A stretch of DNA of 64,000 nucleotides from Mycolicibacterium sp. GF69 (GCF_003284965.1 NZ_QMEW01000030.1:1-64000), one strand, 5' to 3'. Positions 41,925 to 50,188 are shown, counted from the first letter of the stretch. Numbers and translations are program-made. Notes: generated by a model not told the origin, from the sequence alone.

Positions 41925-42726
41925 AGTTCGGTGGTCGCTTCTCGAACATCGCGGTGACCGCTTCGCCCAGATCCTTCGACGGCAGGAACGCCGAATTCCA
42001 CGCGGCCACGTAGCGCAGGCTCTCCGATACCCGCGCGATGCGCTGCTGGTCGAGCACGTCCTTGACGCCTCGCACCGTCAGTGGCGGATTACCGGCGATC
42101 TCGGCGGCGGTGGCGTGCGCAGCCGCCAGTGTGGCGTCGGCATCGTCGTACACGTCGTTGACCAGACCGATCTTCTCGGCGCGCGCGGCATCGATGTCCT
42201 TGCCGGTCAGCGTCAACTCGCGCAGGTGTCCATCGGACAGGATCAGCGGCAGCCTGGCCAGCGAGCCGACGTCGGCGACGATCGCCAGCTTCACCTCGCG
42301 CACAGAGAATTTGGCATCGGCGCTCGCGTAGCGGATGTCCACCGCGCTGATCAGGTCCACGCCGCCGCCGATGCACCAGCCGTGCACCGACGCGATGGTG
42401 GGCGTGCGGCAGTCGGCGACCGCGTTGATGGCTCCCTGCATTTTCTGCAGCGTGGTGTGGAAGCCGAGTCGTCCCTTGGCGCCGGCGTCCAGGCCGGGCA
42501 GACTGCCGCCCATCGCGGGCAGGTCCAGCCCGTAGCTGAAGTTCTTGCCGGACCCGGTCAGCACGATGGCGCGAACATCCGGATCGTCGTCCAGCGTGCC
42601 GAACACCTCGGGCAGCTCTGCCCAGAACGCCGGTCCCATGGCATTGCCTTTGCCCGGGCCGATCAGCGTCACCCGAGCGACGTGGTCTGAGATGTCAACG
42701 GTGACGGATTCGTAAGGCTCACCCAT
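41911..42726 (-). CDS. echA21: Crotonase-family protein EchA21, dienoyl-CoA isomerase-like
   Basis: This 271-residue crotonase-fold enzyme counterpart of Rv3774 is labelled enoyl-CoA hydratase. The active site instead fits delta3,5-delta2,4-dienoyl-CoA isomerase. Asp124 in GGGVDL, Glu144 in SVREV and Asp152 in IVADVG have exactly the spacing of Asp176, Glu196 and Asp204 in the mammalian enzyme. KNFSYGLDLP provides the oxyanion hole. It probably handles odd-position double bonds in unsaturated fatty acid or sterol side-chain degradation. A TAGCGT lies 8 bases before the ATG. Confidence 0.85.
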   Translation of the reverse strand: MGEPYESVTVDISDHVARVTLIGPGKGNAMGPAFWAELPEVFGTLDDDPDVRAIVLTGSGKNFSYGLDLPAMGGSLPGLDAGAKGRLGFHTTLQKMQGAINAVADCRTPTIASVHGWCIGGGVDLISAVDIRYASADAKFSVREVKLAIVADVGSLARLPLILSDGHLRELTLTGKDIDAARAEKIGLVNDVYDDADATLAAAHATAAEIAGNPPLTVRGVKDVLDQQRIARVSESLRYVAAWNSAFLPSKDLGEAVTAMFEKRPPNFTGE

Positions 42727-42734
42727 GGCGTAAC

Positions 42735-42740
42735 ACGCTA
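42735..42740 (-). promoter_or_regulatory. Candidate -10 element (TAGCGT) for echA21
   Basis: TAGCGT on the minus strand ends 8 bases before the ATG at 42726, which would give a leader of one or two bases. Confidence 0.4.
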
Positions 42741-42745
42741 GTTCG

Positions 42746-43180
42746 TCAGCCGGGCGGCTTGCCCAGCAGTACCTCGTTCACGGTGGCGCTGGGCAGGAAC
42801 TGACACGCAGCCTGGGCCAGCATCTGGCCGATACCTTCGCCGTTGGGACCGAGCGGGTTGCCGTCCTGCTTGAGGATCTCGCGGATCACCGCCACCTGAG
42901 TCGCCTCGTCGAGGCCGTTGAACTCCTCGCACTTCATGGTCAAGGCGTTCGGGGGAGCCGGGACCACCGGCACGTCGGTGTTGCGGGTGGGCAGCGGAAT
43001 ATCGGGAAGCCCGATGTCGGGCAGCCCGGGAATCGACGGGGACGACGGTCGCGACGGGGAGGTCAGCGGCGGCCCGGGTTCGGTGGTCATCGCGACGGAA
43101 CCCTCGGTGGTCTGCTGGCATGCCGTCGTGACGCCGACAAGGACCAGCACCGAGGCGGCCAGTCGCACGTGCGTCTTCAC
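42746..43180 (-). CDS. Small secreted or lipid-anchored protein
   Basis: This 144-residue envelope protein has an N-terminal signal segment ending GVTTACQQT, a possible lipobox with a non-standard -3 Thr. A Pro/Ser-rich linker with PGLPDIGLPDIPLP follows, then a small C-terminal domain with Cys in LTMKCEEF and AACQFLP that may form a disulfide. I do not recognise the family. The GTG start has a TATCGT -10 element 7 bases upstream, and the gene diverges from the TIGR03086-type gene. Confidence 0.72.
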   Translation of the reverse strand: MKTHVRLAASVLVLVGVTTACQQTTEGSVAMTTEPGPPLTSPSRPSSPSIPGLPDIGLPDIPLPTRNTDVPVVPAPPNALTMKCEEFNGLDEATQVAVIREILKQDGNPLGPNGEGIGQMLAQAACQFLPSATVNEVLLGKPPG

Positions 43181-43187
43181 CTCGGCA

Positions 43188-43193
43188 ACGATA
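43188..43193 (-). promoter_or_regulatory. -10 element (TATCGT), leaderless start at 43180
   Basis: TATCGT on the minus strand ends 7 bases before the GTG of the small envelope protein. Confidence 0.5.
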
Positions 43194-43208
43194 TGCCCAA
43201 CGGCGACG

Positions 43209-43214
43209 TAGCGT
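43209..43214 (+). promoter_or_regulatory. -10 element (TAGCGT), leaderless start at 43221
   Basis: TAGCGT ends 6 bases before the ATG at 43221. It faces the -10 element of the divergent gene only about 15 bases away, so the two promoters overlap. Confidence 0.55.
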
Positions 43215-43220
43215 GGCGTC

Positions 43221-43799
43221 ATGCCCGAGGACTTCCGCGCCGGACCCGAATCACCGCCGACTGACGAACTGCGAAGTGCCGAGAAATCGTTGGCGGTGCT
43301 GCAGCACATCCTGCACGGCATCTCCCACGATGATCTGGGCAAGCAGACGCCGTGCCGGGAGTTCGACGTGGCCGCGCTGACCGACCATCTGCTGGGCTCG
43401 ATCACCACGATCGGCTCGATGGCGGGCGCGGAGTTCGGGGAGCGCGACCGCGAAGCGTCGGTCGAGGAGCAGGTGGTGTTCGCGGCGCGGCCCGCGCTCG
43501 ACGCGTGGCAGCGCCGCGGTCTGGACGGCACCGTGGAGTTCGGCGGCAATGAAGCGCCGGCCAGGGTGATGGTGGGCGTGCTGTCGATCGAGTTCCTCGT
43601 ACACGCGTGGGATTACGCCGAGGCGGTCGGGCGTGAGGTGACCGCACCCGAGTCGTTGTCGGACTACGTGTTGGGTTTGGCGCGCAAGATCATCACGCCG
43701 GAGGGGCGAGTCGATGTCGGCTTCGACGATCCGCTCGACGTAGCGGGCGACGCGGATGCGCTCACGCGATTACTCGCCTACACGGGTCGCCGGCGCTAG
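43221..43799 (+). CDS. TIGR03086 / maleylpyruvate-isomerase N-domain protein
   Basis: This 192-residue DinB-like four-helix protein belongs to the mycothiol-dependent metalloenzyme superfamily. TPCREFDVAALTDHLLGS carries the first metal His, and EFLVHAWDYAEAVG carries the HAWD motif (second His and Asp) that defines the TIGR03086 group. Related proteins transfer mycothiol or isomerise maleylpyruvate; the substrate here is unknown. The counterpart in M. tuberculosis is Rv3773c, next to hisC2 as here. Confidence 0.85.
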   Translation: MPEDFRAGPESPPTDELRSAEKSLAVLQHILHGISHDDLGKQTPCREFDVAALTDHLLGSITTIGSMAGAEFGERDREASVEEQVVFAARPALDAWQRRGLDGTVEFGGNEAPARVMVGVLSIEFLVHAWDYAEAVGREVTAPESLSDYVLGLARKIITPEGRVDVGFDDPLDVAGDADALTRLLAYTGRRR

Positions 43800-43806
43800 C
43801 GTCGAG

Positions 43807-44277
43807 CTATACCCGCTCGAGGTAGAAGTACAGGTGCCTGCCGTCATCGAGCGTGCCCTTACCGTTCATGATGCCGACGACGGCGTTCTCGTCGACGACC
43901 TTGAAGTGGTCGTGCACCGGGGCGCCGTCGTAGACCATCGAGGCCACGACCTCGCCGCGGAACTCCTCCATCCACAGGCTGGCCTCACCCTTCATCGCCT
44001 CGGTGTTGGAGAACTTGTTGCCGTCGGCGTCCAGGCACACCAGCGGTTTGGCGTCGGTCGCGGAGTGGAACGTCTTGCCGAACCAGTTGAGGCGTTCCAT
44101 GAACCCGTTGGCCTTGTGGCCGGTGTGGAACTCGCCGCCCTTCCACTCGCCGATCATGAAATCGATGGTGGCCGGCTGCAGCGTCGACCAGAAGTCGTCG
44201 AGTTCGGCGTCGGAGATGGTGTCGGTGCGCGTCGTGAGCGTGGTGAACGTCTCGCGGGCGGTGCGCGTCGAGGTCAT
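43807..44277 (-). CDS. GXWXG / DUF4334 domain protein
   Basis: This 156-residue soluble protein has MIGEWKGGEFHTGH near residues 41-54, the GxWxG domain, followed by a DUF4334-type domain (KGEASLWMEEFRGEVVASMVYDGAPVHDHF to the GRHLYFYLERV end). This pair resembles lipocalin-like small-molecule binders; no function is proven. The ATG overlaps the hisC2 stop (ATGA), so it is translated together with hisC2. Confidence 0.85.
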   Translation of the reverse strand: MTSTRTARETFTTLTTRTDTISDAELDDFWSTLQPATIDFMIGEWKGGEFHTGHKANGFMERLNWFGKTFHSATDAKPLVCLDADGNKFSNTEAMKGEASLWMEEFRGEVVASMVYDGAPVHDHFKVVDENAVVGIMNGKGTLDDGRHLYFYLERV

Positions 44278-45329
44278 GTGTTTCCTTTCCAGCGGCGGGC
44301 GAACTCGATGAACGCATCGTTCTCGTGCGTCGCGCCGACGGTCACCCGCACCCCGTCGTCGCCGTAGGGGCGCACGATGATGCGGTTGTCTGCCGACGCC
44401 GCGGCGAACTCCGCAGCGCGTCCGGGCAGCGGTAGCCACACGAAGTTGGCCTGCGAATCGGTCACGGTGTAGCCAGCGTCGCGCAGTTCCGCCGTGACCC
44501 TGTAGCGCTCGGCCACGACCGACTCGGTGCGCTCGAGCAGTTCTTCGGCGGCGTCCAGGGACGCGATAGCCGCGGCCTGCGACACGCTCGTCGCGGTGAA
44601 CGGCACGTACACCTTGCCGAGCGCCGTGATGAGCTCCGGTTCGCCCACCGCATAGCCGATCCGCAGCCCGGCCAGGCCATAGGCCTTCGAAAACGTCCGC
44701 AGCACAACAAGATTCGGATGAGTACGGACCAGGTCGAAGCTGTCCGGCACCAGCGGTTCGCGGATGTATTCGACGTAGGCTTCGTCGAGCGCGATGACGA
44801 CGTGCGGCGGCACCGCGGCGACGAAGCGGGCCAGTGCGCCGAGGTCGACGACGGTACCGGTCGGGTTGTTCGGGTTGCACACGAAGATCAACCGGGTGCG
44901 GTCGGTGATCGCGGCCAGCATCGCGTCGAGGTCGTGGGTGTGATCGGCCAGCGGGACCGGCACCGGCGTGGCTCCCGCCGTGCGCACCTGCAGCGGATAG
45001 ATCTCGAAGCTGCGCCAGCCGAAGATCACCTCGTCGCCGACGGTCGAGGTGATCTGGATCAACTGCTGGCACAGGCTGACCGACCCGCACCCCACCGAGA
45101 TGTGCTCGGGGGCGAAGTTGACGTGCTTGGCGAGCCGCTCCTTGAGCTCCACGTAGCCGTTGTCGGGATAGCGGTTGATGTTGCCGACCGCCTTCTCGAT
45201 CGCCGCGCGCACGCTCGGCAACGGCGGCTGCACCGTTTCGTTGCTGGCGATCTTGATCGCGCCGGGAACCGTCCTACCCGGGGTGTAAGCGGGCAGATCA
45301 GCCAGTTCGGGGCGCAGCCGGACGGTCAC
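44274..45329 (-). CDS. hisC2: Aromatic amino acid aminotransferase HisC2
   Basis: This 351-residue PLP enzyme transaminates phenylpyruvate, 4-hydroxyphenylpyruvate or related keto acids. The cofactor Lys is in RTFSKAYGLAGLRIGY, the Asn/Asp/Tyr set is in FVCNPNNPTGT and ALDEAYVEY, and the substrate-binding Arg is in NRIIVRPYGDDGVRVTVG. It matches Rv3772 and begins IKIASNETVQPPLPSV after a short N-terminus. TyrA in the same window makes 4-hydroxyphenylpyruvate, a likely substrate. The GTG start has a TAAACT -10 element 6 bases upstream. Confidence 0.93.
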   Translation of the reverse strand: MTVRLRPELADLPAYTPGRTVPGAIKIASNETVQPPLPSVRAAIEKAVGNINRYPDNGYVELKERLAKHVNFAPEHISVGCGSVSLCQQLIQITSTVGDEVIFGWRSFEIYPLQVRTAGATPVPVPLADHTHDLDAMLAAITDRTRLIFVCNPNNPTGTVVDLGALARFVAAVPPHVVIALDEAYVEYIREPLVPDSFDLVRTHPNLVVLRTFSKAYGLAGLRIGYAVGEPELITALGKVYVPFTATSVSQAAAIASLDAAEELLERTESVVAERYRVTAELRDAGYTVTDSQANFVWLPLPGRAAEFAAASADNRIIVRPYGDDGVRVTVGATHENDAFIEFARRWKGNT

Positions 45330-45335
45330 CGCACC

Positions 45336-45341
45336 AGTTTA
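45336..45341 (-). promoter_or_regulatory. -10 element (TAAACT), leaderless start of hisC2
   Basis: TAAACT on the minus strand ends 6 bases before the hisC2 GTG. Confidence 0.55.
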
Positions 45342-45412
45342 TGGGTCGGCGTTATGCGCTTTGCCTCGCGCGGTGGCCCATGTGTACGCTGTCGGATCGG
45401 CGGTAATCGTCG

Positions 45413-45504
45413 GGAGGCGTGCCAGAGCGGCCGAATGGGGCTCACTGCTAATGAGTTGTCGCCCTCAAAGGCGACCGGAGGTTCAAATCCTCTCGCCTCC
45501 GCCA
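45413..45504 (+). tRNA. tRNA-Ser (anticodon GCU)
   Basis: The acceptor stem ggaggcg / cgcctcc, anticodon loop ctgctaa (GCU), long serine-type variable arm and ggttcaaatcc T arm are present. The 3' CCA is encoded (45502-45504). Confidence 0.95.
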
Positions 45505-45541
45505 CGGCTGACCCGTCGGCCGACAACTTAAGAAGGACCAT

Positions 45542-45614
45542 GCGCCCGTAGCTCAACGGATAGAGCATCTGACTACGGATCAGAAGGTTAGGGGTTCGAA
45601 TCCCTTCGGGCGCG
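45542..45614 (+). tRNA. tRNA-Arg (anticodon ACG)
   Basis: The acceptor stem gcgcccg / cgggcgc, anticodon stem tctga / tcaga with loop ctacgga (ACG), and T arm ggggttcgaatccctt are present. It is 73 bases long and 37 bases after tRNA-Ser(GCU), so the two may be co-transcribed. Confidence 0.95.
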
Positions 45615-45626
45615 CATTTTCTCCGG

Positions 45627-45687
45627 GCCGAACGTGAAGTTGTGCTCGAGTTTCGGCCCCGATTTCGCACACAACCTCACGTTCGGC
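45627..45687. terminator. Long palindrome after the tRNA pair
   Basis: The arms gccgaacgtgaagttgtg (45627-45644) and cacaacctcacgttcggc (45670-45687) pair over 18 positions with one mismatch. It probably ends the tRNA transcript. The outer arm gccgaacgtg recurs in the palindrome at 50116-50179. Confidence 0.7.
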
Positions 45688-45704
45688 GGCGGCGCGGCCG
45701 CCAC

Positions 45705-45710
45705 TAGATT
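45705..45710 (+). promoter_or_regulatory. -10 element (TAGATT), leaderless start at 45718
   Basis: TAGATT ends 7 bases before the ATG of the phosphoesterase gene. Confidence 0.55.
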
Positions 45711-45717
45711 GGCGACT

Positions 45718-46221
45718 ATGCGGCTGCTGTTGATCGCCGATACTCATGTCCCCAAGCGCGCCAAAGACCTGCCCGCGCGGGTGTGGGAGGAAGTGACGAA
45801 CGCCGACGTCGTCGTGCACGCCGGCGACTGGGTCGAACCGGCGCTGCTCGACGCGCTCGACGCCCGCGCGAAGCGACTCGTCGCATGTTGGGGCAACAAT
45901 GACGGAGCCGAACTGCGGCGGCGACTGCCCGAACGCGCCGACGTGACACTCGAAGGCCTGCGGGTCACCGTCGTACACGAGACCGGTGCCGCGACCGGAC
46001 GCGAAGCACGTATGGCCCGCCAATACCCGGATACCGACGTGCTGATATTCGGCCACAGCCACATTCCGTGGGATACGACCGCGAAAACCGGGCTGCGGCT
46101 GCTGAATCCGGGATCACCGACCGACCGGCGACGCCAGCCGCACTGCACCTACATGACCGCGACCGTCCGTAATGGCGCGCTGCACGACGTCGTCCTGCAC
46201 GCCTTGGGCCGCGATGCGTGA
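45718..46221 (+). CDS. YfcE/MJ0936-type metallophosphoesterase
   Basis: This 167-residue calcineurin-like phosphodiesterase shows the two-metal motifs DTH (8-10), HAGD, GNND, VVHETG and GHSH in order, as in YfcE and MJ0936. It hydrolyses phosphodiesters in vitro in relatives; the natural substrate is unknown. The start is chosen from the -10 element and the N-terminus MRLLLIADTH. The 3' end overlaps the YjbR-like gene by 8 bases, so the two are one operon. Confidence 0.88.
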   Translation: MRLLLIADTHVPKRAKDLPARVWEEVTNADVVVHAGDWVEPALLDALDARAKRLVACWGNNDGAELRRRLPERADVTLEGLRVTVVHETGAATGREARMARQYPDTDVLIFGHSHIPWDTTAKTGLRLLNPGSPTDRRRQPHCTYMTATVRNGALHDVVLHALGRDA

Positions 46222-46627
46222 CCGTCCGGCACGGGTGGCTGACATACACGAGATCGCCGCGTCGATGCCGCACGTCAAGCGCATCGAAGGGCCCAAGGGC
46301 AACGCCATCTATCAGGTGGGCGGCAAGTCGTTCGTGTTCTTCCGCACGCCTCAGCCCGACGCCGAGGATCCCGAGACCGGTGAACGCTACGCAGACGTGA
46401 TCATGATCTGGGTGGAGTCGGAGATGGACAAGTTGGCACTCGTGCAAGACCCTCGTTCGCCGTTCTTCACCACCGACCGCTTCGACGGTCACCTGTCGGT
46501 GCTGGTGCGCGCAAGTCGATTACGCGAGATCGGCAAGGTCGAGTTGACCGAGCTGATCCAGGACGCGTGGCTGTCGCGCGCCTCCAAACGCCGAGCCGAC
46601 CAGTGGCTGGCCGAGCACCAGGGCTAG
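46214..46627 (+). CDS. MmcQ/YjbR-family protein
   Basis: This 137-residue member of the YjbR (double wing) family has a LPHVKR-type N-terminus (ASMPHVKRIEGPKGNAIYQV), a central DGHLSVLVRA segment and the C-terminal LIQDAWLSRASKRRADQWL helix. Members are predicted DNA- or nucleotide-binding proteins of unknown role. The ATG at 46214 overlaps the phosphoesterase stop by 8 bases. Confidence 0.82.
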   Translation: MRDRPARVADIHEIAASMPHVKRIEGPKGNAIYQVGGKSFVFFRTPQPDAEDPETGERYADVIMIWVESEMDKLALVQDPRSPFFTTDRFDGHLSVLVRASRLREIGKVELTELIQDAWLSRASKRRADQWLAEHQG

Positions 46628-46698
46628 CCGACGTTGGCGTGGTGCGCACCGCCCCGCAGATGGTTTGATGTCCGTCATCACGGGACATGCGCGACCGC

Positions 46699-48129
46699 CT
46701 AGAACCATGGCCCGTCGTACGGGCCGTTCTCGGCGCGCGCAAGGTACTCACCGTCCTGCGACGTGGCGGCGCCTCGGATACACGAGGTCCCGTAGTTGTT
46801 GACGCATAGTCCGTTGGCATGCGGTGAGTGGCTGTCGGCAGCGTGGCCGGGCACCACCCATGTCCAGCCGTCGTCTAGTGCGTATACCGGACGCAAGTTC
46901 CATCCCGACGACACAGCTTCTTTTGTGCGGTAGTCGATCACCGGATTGTCGGATTCATTCTGTAGGTAGACGAAATTATCTGCGAGATAGGCATTCTCAA
47001 TCTTTAAACCTTCGATCTGCTGACTATCTAGCTTGAACTTCTCCTGTTTGGAGCCCATGTCGAACACCGTGATGTATTCGCCGGCATCACTATCCCCGCC
47101 CATCAGGAGAATCTGCTCGCCATACACGTACTGGGCGGCGTTCGTCGGATCCGACCAGAACTTGCCGTCGGTGTCTAGGTACGGCGCCACCGGTCCAGTG
47201 ATGTCCTTTGTGCGCATGTCGAAGTAAAAGACACCCGACTGCAGATCATCGGGGTTGGTCACCTTGGCATCCCTATCGTGCTCGAGGAAAAATCCATGGT
47301 TGGTCGTGATGAAGAGGCCGACGTTGCGGAAGGCACCGATTTCGGCGCCGTCCATACCGTTGAAGAAATGGATGTCCCGGCTCGTATACCCGTATCCAGC
47401 GCGCGGGATGTTCAGCGAAAACTTGGCGTATCCCTCGTGATTGAGTCCGATAAGCGGATTGTCAGGAAGTGATTCCGCTTTCGTCTTGAGCTCCAGCGTG
47501 TCTGGGTCGAAGAACAGCGACTGAGTCGAACCGTGGCTGTCACGGTGAGCAACGATCGCGGAAGTGGCAGGAAGTAGCGACCAGTCGTTGTCGTCTGTAA
47601 CGATAGGAAACGGCTTAATCGTGACGGGACCGGATTCTTTTGACGGGTCGAAACTCACTAGTTCAGTGCGGTGGCTTTCGGGAGTGAGTCCTTGCGACGG
47701 GGTCTTGATCGTCTGCAGGTAGACGATGCGGGGATCTCCCGCACTATTGGTACTGACGGTGCAGGCCTGATTAACGATCTCGTCGCGCGGTGCAAGGGTC
47801 GGTGCCGGAAGTGCGATGTTGCTACCTGCTTCAGTGTCGAAGAAATACCCAGGCTCATCGAACTTCCTATCGCTCATACCTGCCATGCAGTTGCTGTATA
47901 CGGTGTGGCCGTTCCAGTAGAGGCTGTACCCATGCGGTAGTTGTGAACGCGTTCCGCGCTGCGGCGTGGTTGTCGACCGCGTCGCATTCGGAGCGTCAGC
48001 CATCTCGTCGCCGTTTGACGATTTCGGCGGCGTACCCGATGAACACGCGGCTGTGGCGGCTAATAGCGTGAGTAGAGCGACGGTCGCGCTGACCGCGCGC
48101 GATGGTGTATCGGTCGAGCACTTCAGCAT
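46699..48129 (-). CDS. Lipoprotein of unknown function, AT-richer than its surroundings
   Basis: This 476-residue envelope protein has a signal peptide ending LLAATAACSSG (lipid-anchor Cys at about 29), an Asn/Thr/Pro linker (30-60), then a long soluble domain. Repeated strand-rich segments such as GVFYFDMRTKD, EYITVFDMGSK and NFVYLQNESD suggest a beta-propeller. Six Cys occur after the anchor region. I recognise no family. Base composition departs from the neighbours: one 60-base line inside it (46981-47040) has only 24 G or C, against about 65-70 percent nearby, which suggests recent transfer. The ATG has a TACGCT -10 element 6 bases upstream. Confidence 0.75.
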   Translation of the reverse strand: MLKCSTDTPSRAVSATVALLTLLAATAACSSGTPPKSSNGDEMADAPNATRSTTTPQRGTRSQLPHGYSLYWNGHTVYSNCMAGMSDRKFDEPGYFFDTEAGSNIALPAPTLAPRDEIVNQACTVSTNSAGDPRIVYLQTIKTPSQGLTPESHRTELVSFDPSKESGPVTIKPFPIVTDDNDWSLLPATSAIVAHRDSHGSTQSLFFDPDTLELKTKAESLPDNPLIGLNHEGYAKFSLNIPRAGYGYTSRDIHFFNGMDGAEIGAFRNVGLFITTNHGFFLEHDRDAKVTNPDDLQSGVFYFDMRTKDITGPVAPYLDTDGKFWSDPTNAAQYVYGEQILLMGGDSDAGEYITVFDMGSKQEKFKLDSQQIEGLKIENAYLADNFVYLQNESDNPVIDYRTKEAVSSGWNLRPVYALDDGWTWVVPGHAADSHSPHANGLCVNNYGTSCIRGAATSQDGEYLARAENGPYDGPWF

Positions 48130-48135
48130 TGAGTG

Positions 48136-48141
48136 AGCGTA
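48136..48141 (-). promoter_or_regulatory. -10 element (TACGCT), leaderless start at 48129
   Basis: TACGCT on the minus strand ends 6 bases before the lipoprotein ATG. Confidence 0.5.
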
Positions 48142-48224
48142 GCCGCCGCGGCAATGCGCTATAGCATCTTCAGCTTCAGTGCCATGGGCTCAGTGAACCA
48201 GCCTCGCGCGTGTGCAGTGGTGAA

Positions 48225-48230
48225 TATCGT
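48225..48230 (+). promoter_or_regulatory. -10 element (TATCGT), leaderless start at 48237
   Basis: TATCGT ends 6 bases before the ATG of the alkyl-sulfatase-like gene. Confidence 0.55.
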
Positions 48231-48236
48231 GGCGAC

Positions 48237-50114
48237 ATGGAGCAGAAACCGCCCGCCGCCGTGATCGAGTCCGCCCACCGCGAGCACCTCACCGCGCTGC
48301 CGTTCGATGACACCGCGGACTTCGACGACGCCGACCGCGGCTTCATCGCGGCCCTCGACCCGTGCGTGATCAAGGCCGCCGACGGCCGGGTGGTCTGGGA
48401 CAACGACGCGTACTCGTTCCTCGCCGCAGAGGCGCCGACGTCGGTCCACCCGAGCCTGTGGCGGCAGAGCCGACTGTGCGCCAAACAGGGTCTCTACGAG
48501 GTGGTCGAGGGTATCTACCAGGTGCGCGGATTCGACCTGTCCAACATCAGCTTCGTCGAGGGCGATACCGGCGTCATCGTCATCGACCCGCTCATCTCCA
48601 CCGAGACCGCCGCGGCCGCACTCGCGCTGTACCGCGAGCACCGCGGAGACCGCCCTGTCAGCGCTGTTGTTTATACCCACAGCCACGTCGACCACTTCGG
48701 TGGCGTTCTCGGCGTCACCACCCAGGCCGATGTCGACGCCGGCCGCGTCGCGATCCTGGCGCCCGAGCACTTCACCGAACACGCCGTGCAGGAGAACGTG
48801 TACGCGGGAACAGCGATGGCCCGGCGGGCCGGTTACATGTACGGCGCCGCGTTGGATCGCGGACCGCAGGGCCAGGTGGGTTGCGGGCTGGGCCAGGTCG
48901 GGTCGACGGGCGAGGTCGCGCTGCTGATCCCGACCGTCGACATCCGCGAGACGGGTGAGACGCACACCATCGACGGCGTCGAGATCGAGTTCCAGATGGC
49001 GCCGGGCACCGAAGCGCCCGCCGAGATGCACTTCTACTTCCCGAAATTCCGCGCGCTGTGCATGGCCGAGAACGCGACCCACAACCTGCACAACCTGTTG
49101 ACCCTGCGCGGGGCACTGGTGCGCGACCCGCACGGCTGGGCCGGCTACCTGACCGAGGCGATCGACACCTTCGCCGACCGGACCGACGTGGTGTTCGCGT
49201 CCCATCACTGGCCGACCTGGGGGCGTGACCGGATCGTCGAATTCCTTTCGCTGCAACGAGATCTGTATTCGTATCTGCACGACCAGACCTTGCGTCAACT
49301 CAACCAGGGCTTTACCGGGATCGAGATCGCCGAGACCTTCGAAATGCCGCCGGCGCTGCACAAGGCTTGGCACACCCACGGCTACTACGGCTCGGTCAGC
49401 CACAACGTCAAGGCCGTCTATCAGCGCTACATGGGTTGGTTCGACGGCAACCCGGGCCGACTGTGGGCGCATCCGCCCGAGGCGATCGGACCGCGCTATG
49501 TCGAGGCGATCGGCGGCATCGCCCGGGTTGTCGAGATCGCCCGCAACGCCTTCGACGGCGGTGACTACCGCTGGGCGGCAACACTATTGGATCACGTGAT
49601 GTTCACCGACCAGAACCACGCCGAAGCGCGTCGCCTCTACGCGGAGACACTGGAACAACTGGCCTACGGTGCGGAGAACGCGGTGTGGCGCAACTTCTTC
49701 CTGTCCGGAGCAACCGAGTTGCGCGACGGGAACTTCGGAACACCAACCCAGACCGCCTCGCCGACGCTGCTCGGCCAGCTCACCCCGGAGCAGATGTTCG
49801 ACGCGTTGGCGATCAACGTCAACGGCCCCCGTGCGTGGGAGTTGGACCTCGCCGTCGACGTCACCTTCCTCGACACCGCGACGAACTACCGGTTGACACT
49901 GCGCAACGGCGTACTGGTGCACCGCAAGTTGAGGGCCGACGAGGCGTCCGCGCAGGCCACCGTCAAGCTCGTCAACAAGATGCGGCTGCTCGCACTCGCC
50001 GCCGGCGACAACAGCTCACCCGGCCTCGAGATCACCGGTGACGCCGCCGCGCTGCAATCGCTGATTGGCGCCCTGGACCGTCCCGACCCGGGCTTCAACA
50101 TCGTCACGCCATAA
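48237..50114 (+). CDS. SdsA1-type alkyl sulfatase (Rv3762c type)
   Basis: This 625-residue metallo-beta-lactamase-fold sulfatase shows the binuclear zinc motif THSHVDHFGG, a further metal Glu/His set in MAENATHNLHN (typical of SdsA), and ASHHWPTWG. An alpha-helical dimerisation region (about 380-500) and a C-terminal SCP2-like lipid-binding domain (about 505-625) follow, the layout of SdsA1. It should cleave sulfate from long alkyl sulfates. No export signal is visible, so it is probably cytoplasmic. The start at 48237 is set by the -10 element; length equals the 626-residue Rv3762c. Confidence 0.9.
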   Translation: MEQKPPAAVIESAHREHLTALPFDDTADFDDADRGFIAALDPCVIKAADGRVVWDNDAYSFLAAEAPTSVHPSLWRQSRLCAKQGLYEVVEGIYQVRGFDLSNISFVEGDTGVIVIDPLISTETAAAALALYREHRGDRPVSAVVYTHSHVDHFGGVLGVTTQADVDAGRVAILAPEHFTEHAVQENVYAGTAMARRAGYMYGAALDRGPQGQVGCGLGQVGSTGEVALLIPTVDIRETGETHTIDGVEIEFQMAPGTEAPAEMHFYFPKFRALCMAENATHNLHNLLTLRGALVRDPHGWAGYLTEAIDTFADRTDVVFASHHWPTWGRDRIVEFLSLQRDLYSYLHDQTLRQLNQGFTGIEIAETFEMPPALHKAWHTHGYYGSVSHNVKAVYQRYMGWFDGNPGRLWAHPPEAIGPRYVEAIGGIARVVEIARNAFDGGDYRWAATLLDHVMFTDQNHAEARRLYAETLEQLAYGAENAVWRNFFLSGATELRDGNFGTPTQTASPTLLGQLTPEQMFDALAINVNGPRAWELDLAVDVTFLDTATNYRLTLRNGVLVHRKLRADEASAQATVKLVNKMRLLALAAGDNSSPGLEITGDAAALQSLIGALDRPDPGFNIVTP

Positions 50115-50115
50115 C

Positions 50116-50179
50116 CGCCGAACGTGGGTTACCCGCACGTTTGATTGCCGAAAAACGTACGGGTAACCCACGTTCGGCG
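50116..50179. terminator. Very long palindrome at a convergent junction
   Basis: The 20-base outer arms (50116-50135 with 50160-50179) pair perfectly and continue, after one mismatch, with acgttt / aaacgt. The loop is about 10 bases. It starts one base after the sulfatase stop and ends 10 bases before the stop of the convergent SDR gene, so it can end transcription from both sides. Confidence 0.8.
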
Positions 50180-50188
50180 CTAAGAGGG

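Noticed and set aside
46699..48129. Prophage or genomic island
   Set aside because: It is a single atypical gene without integrase, att repeats or phage genes, so only gene-level transfer is proposed.
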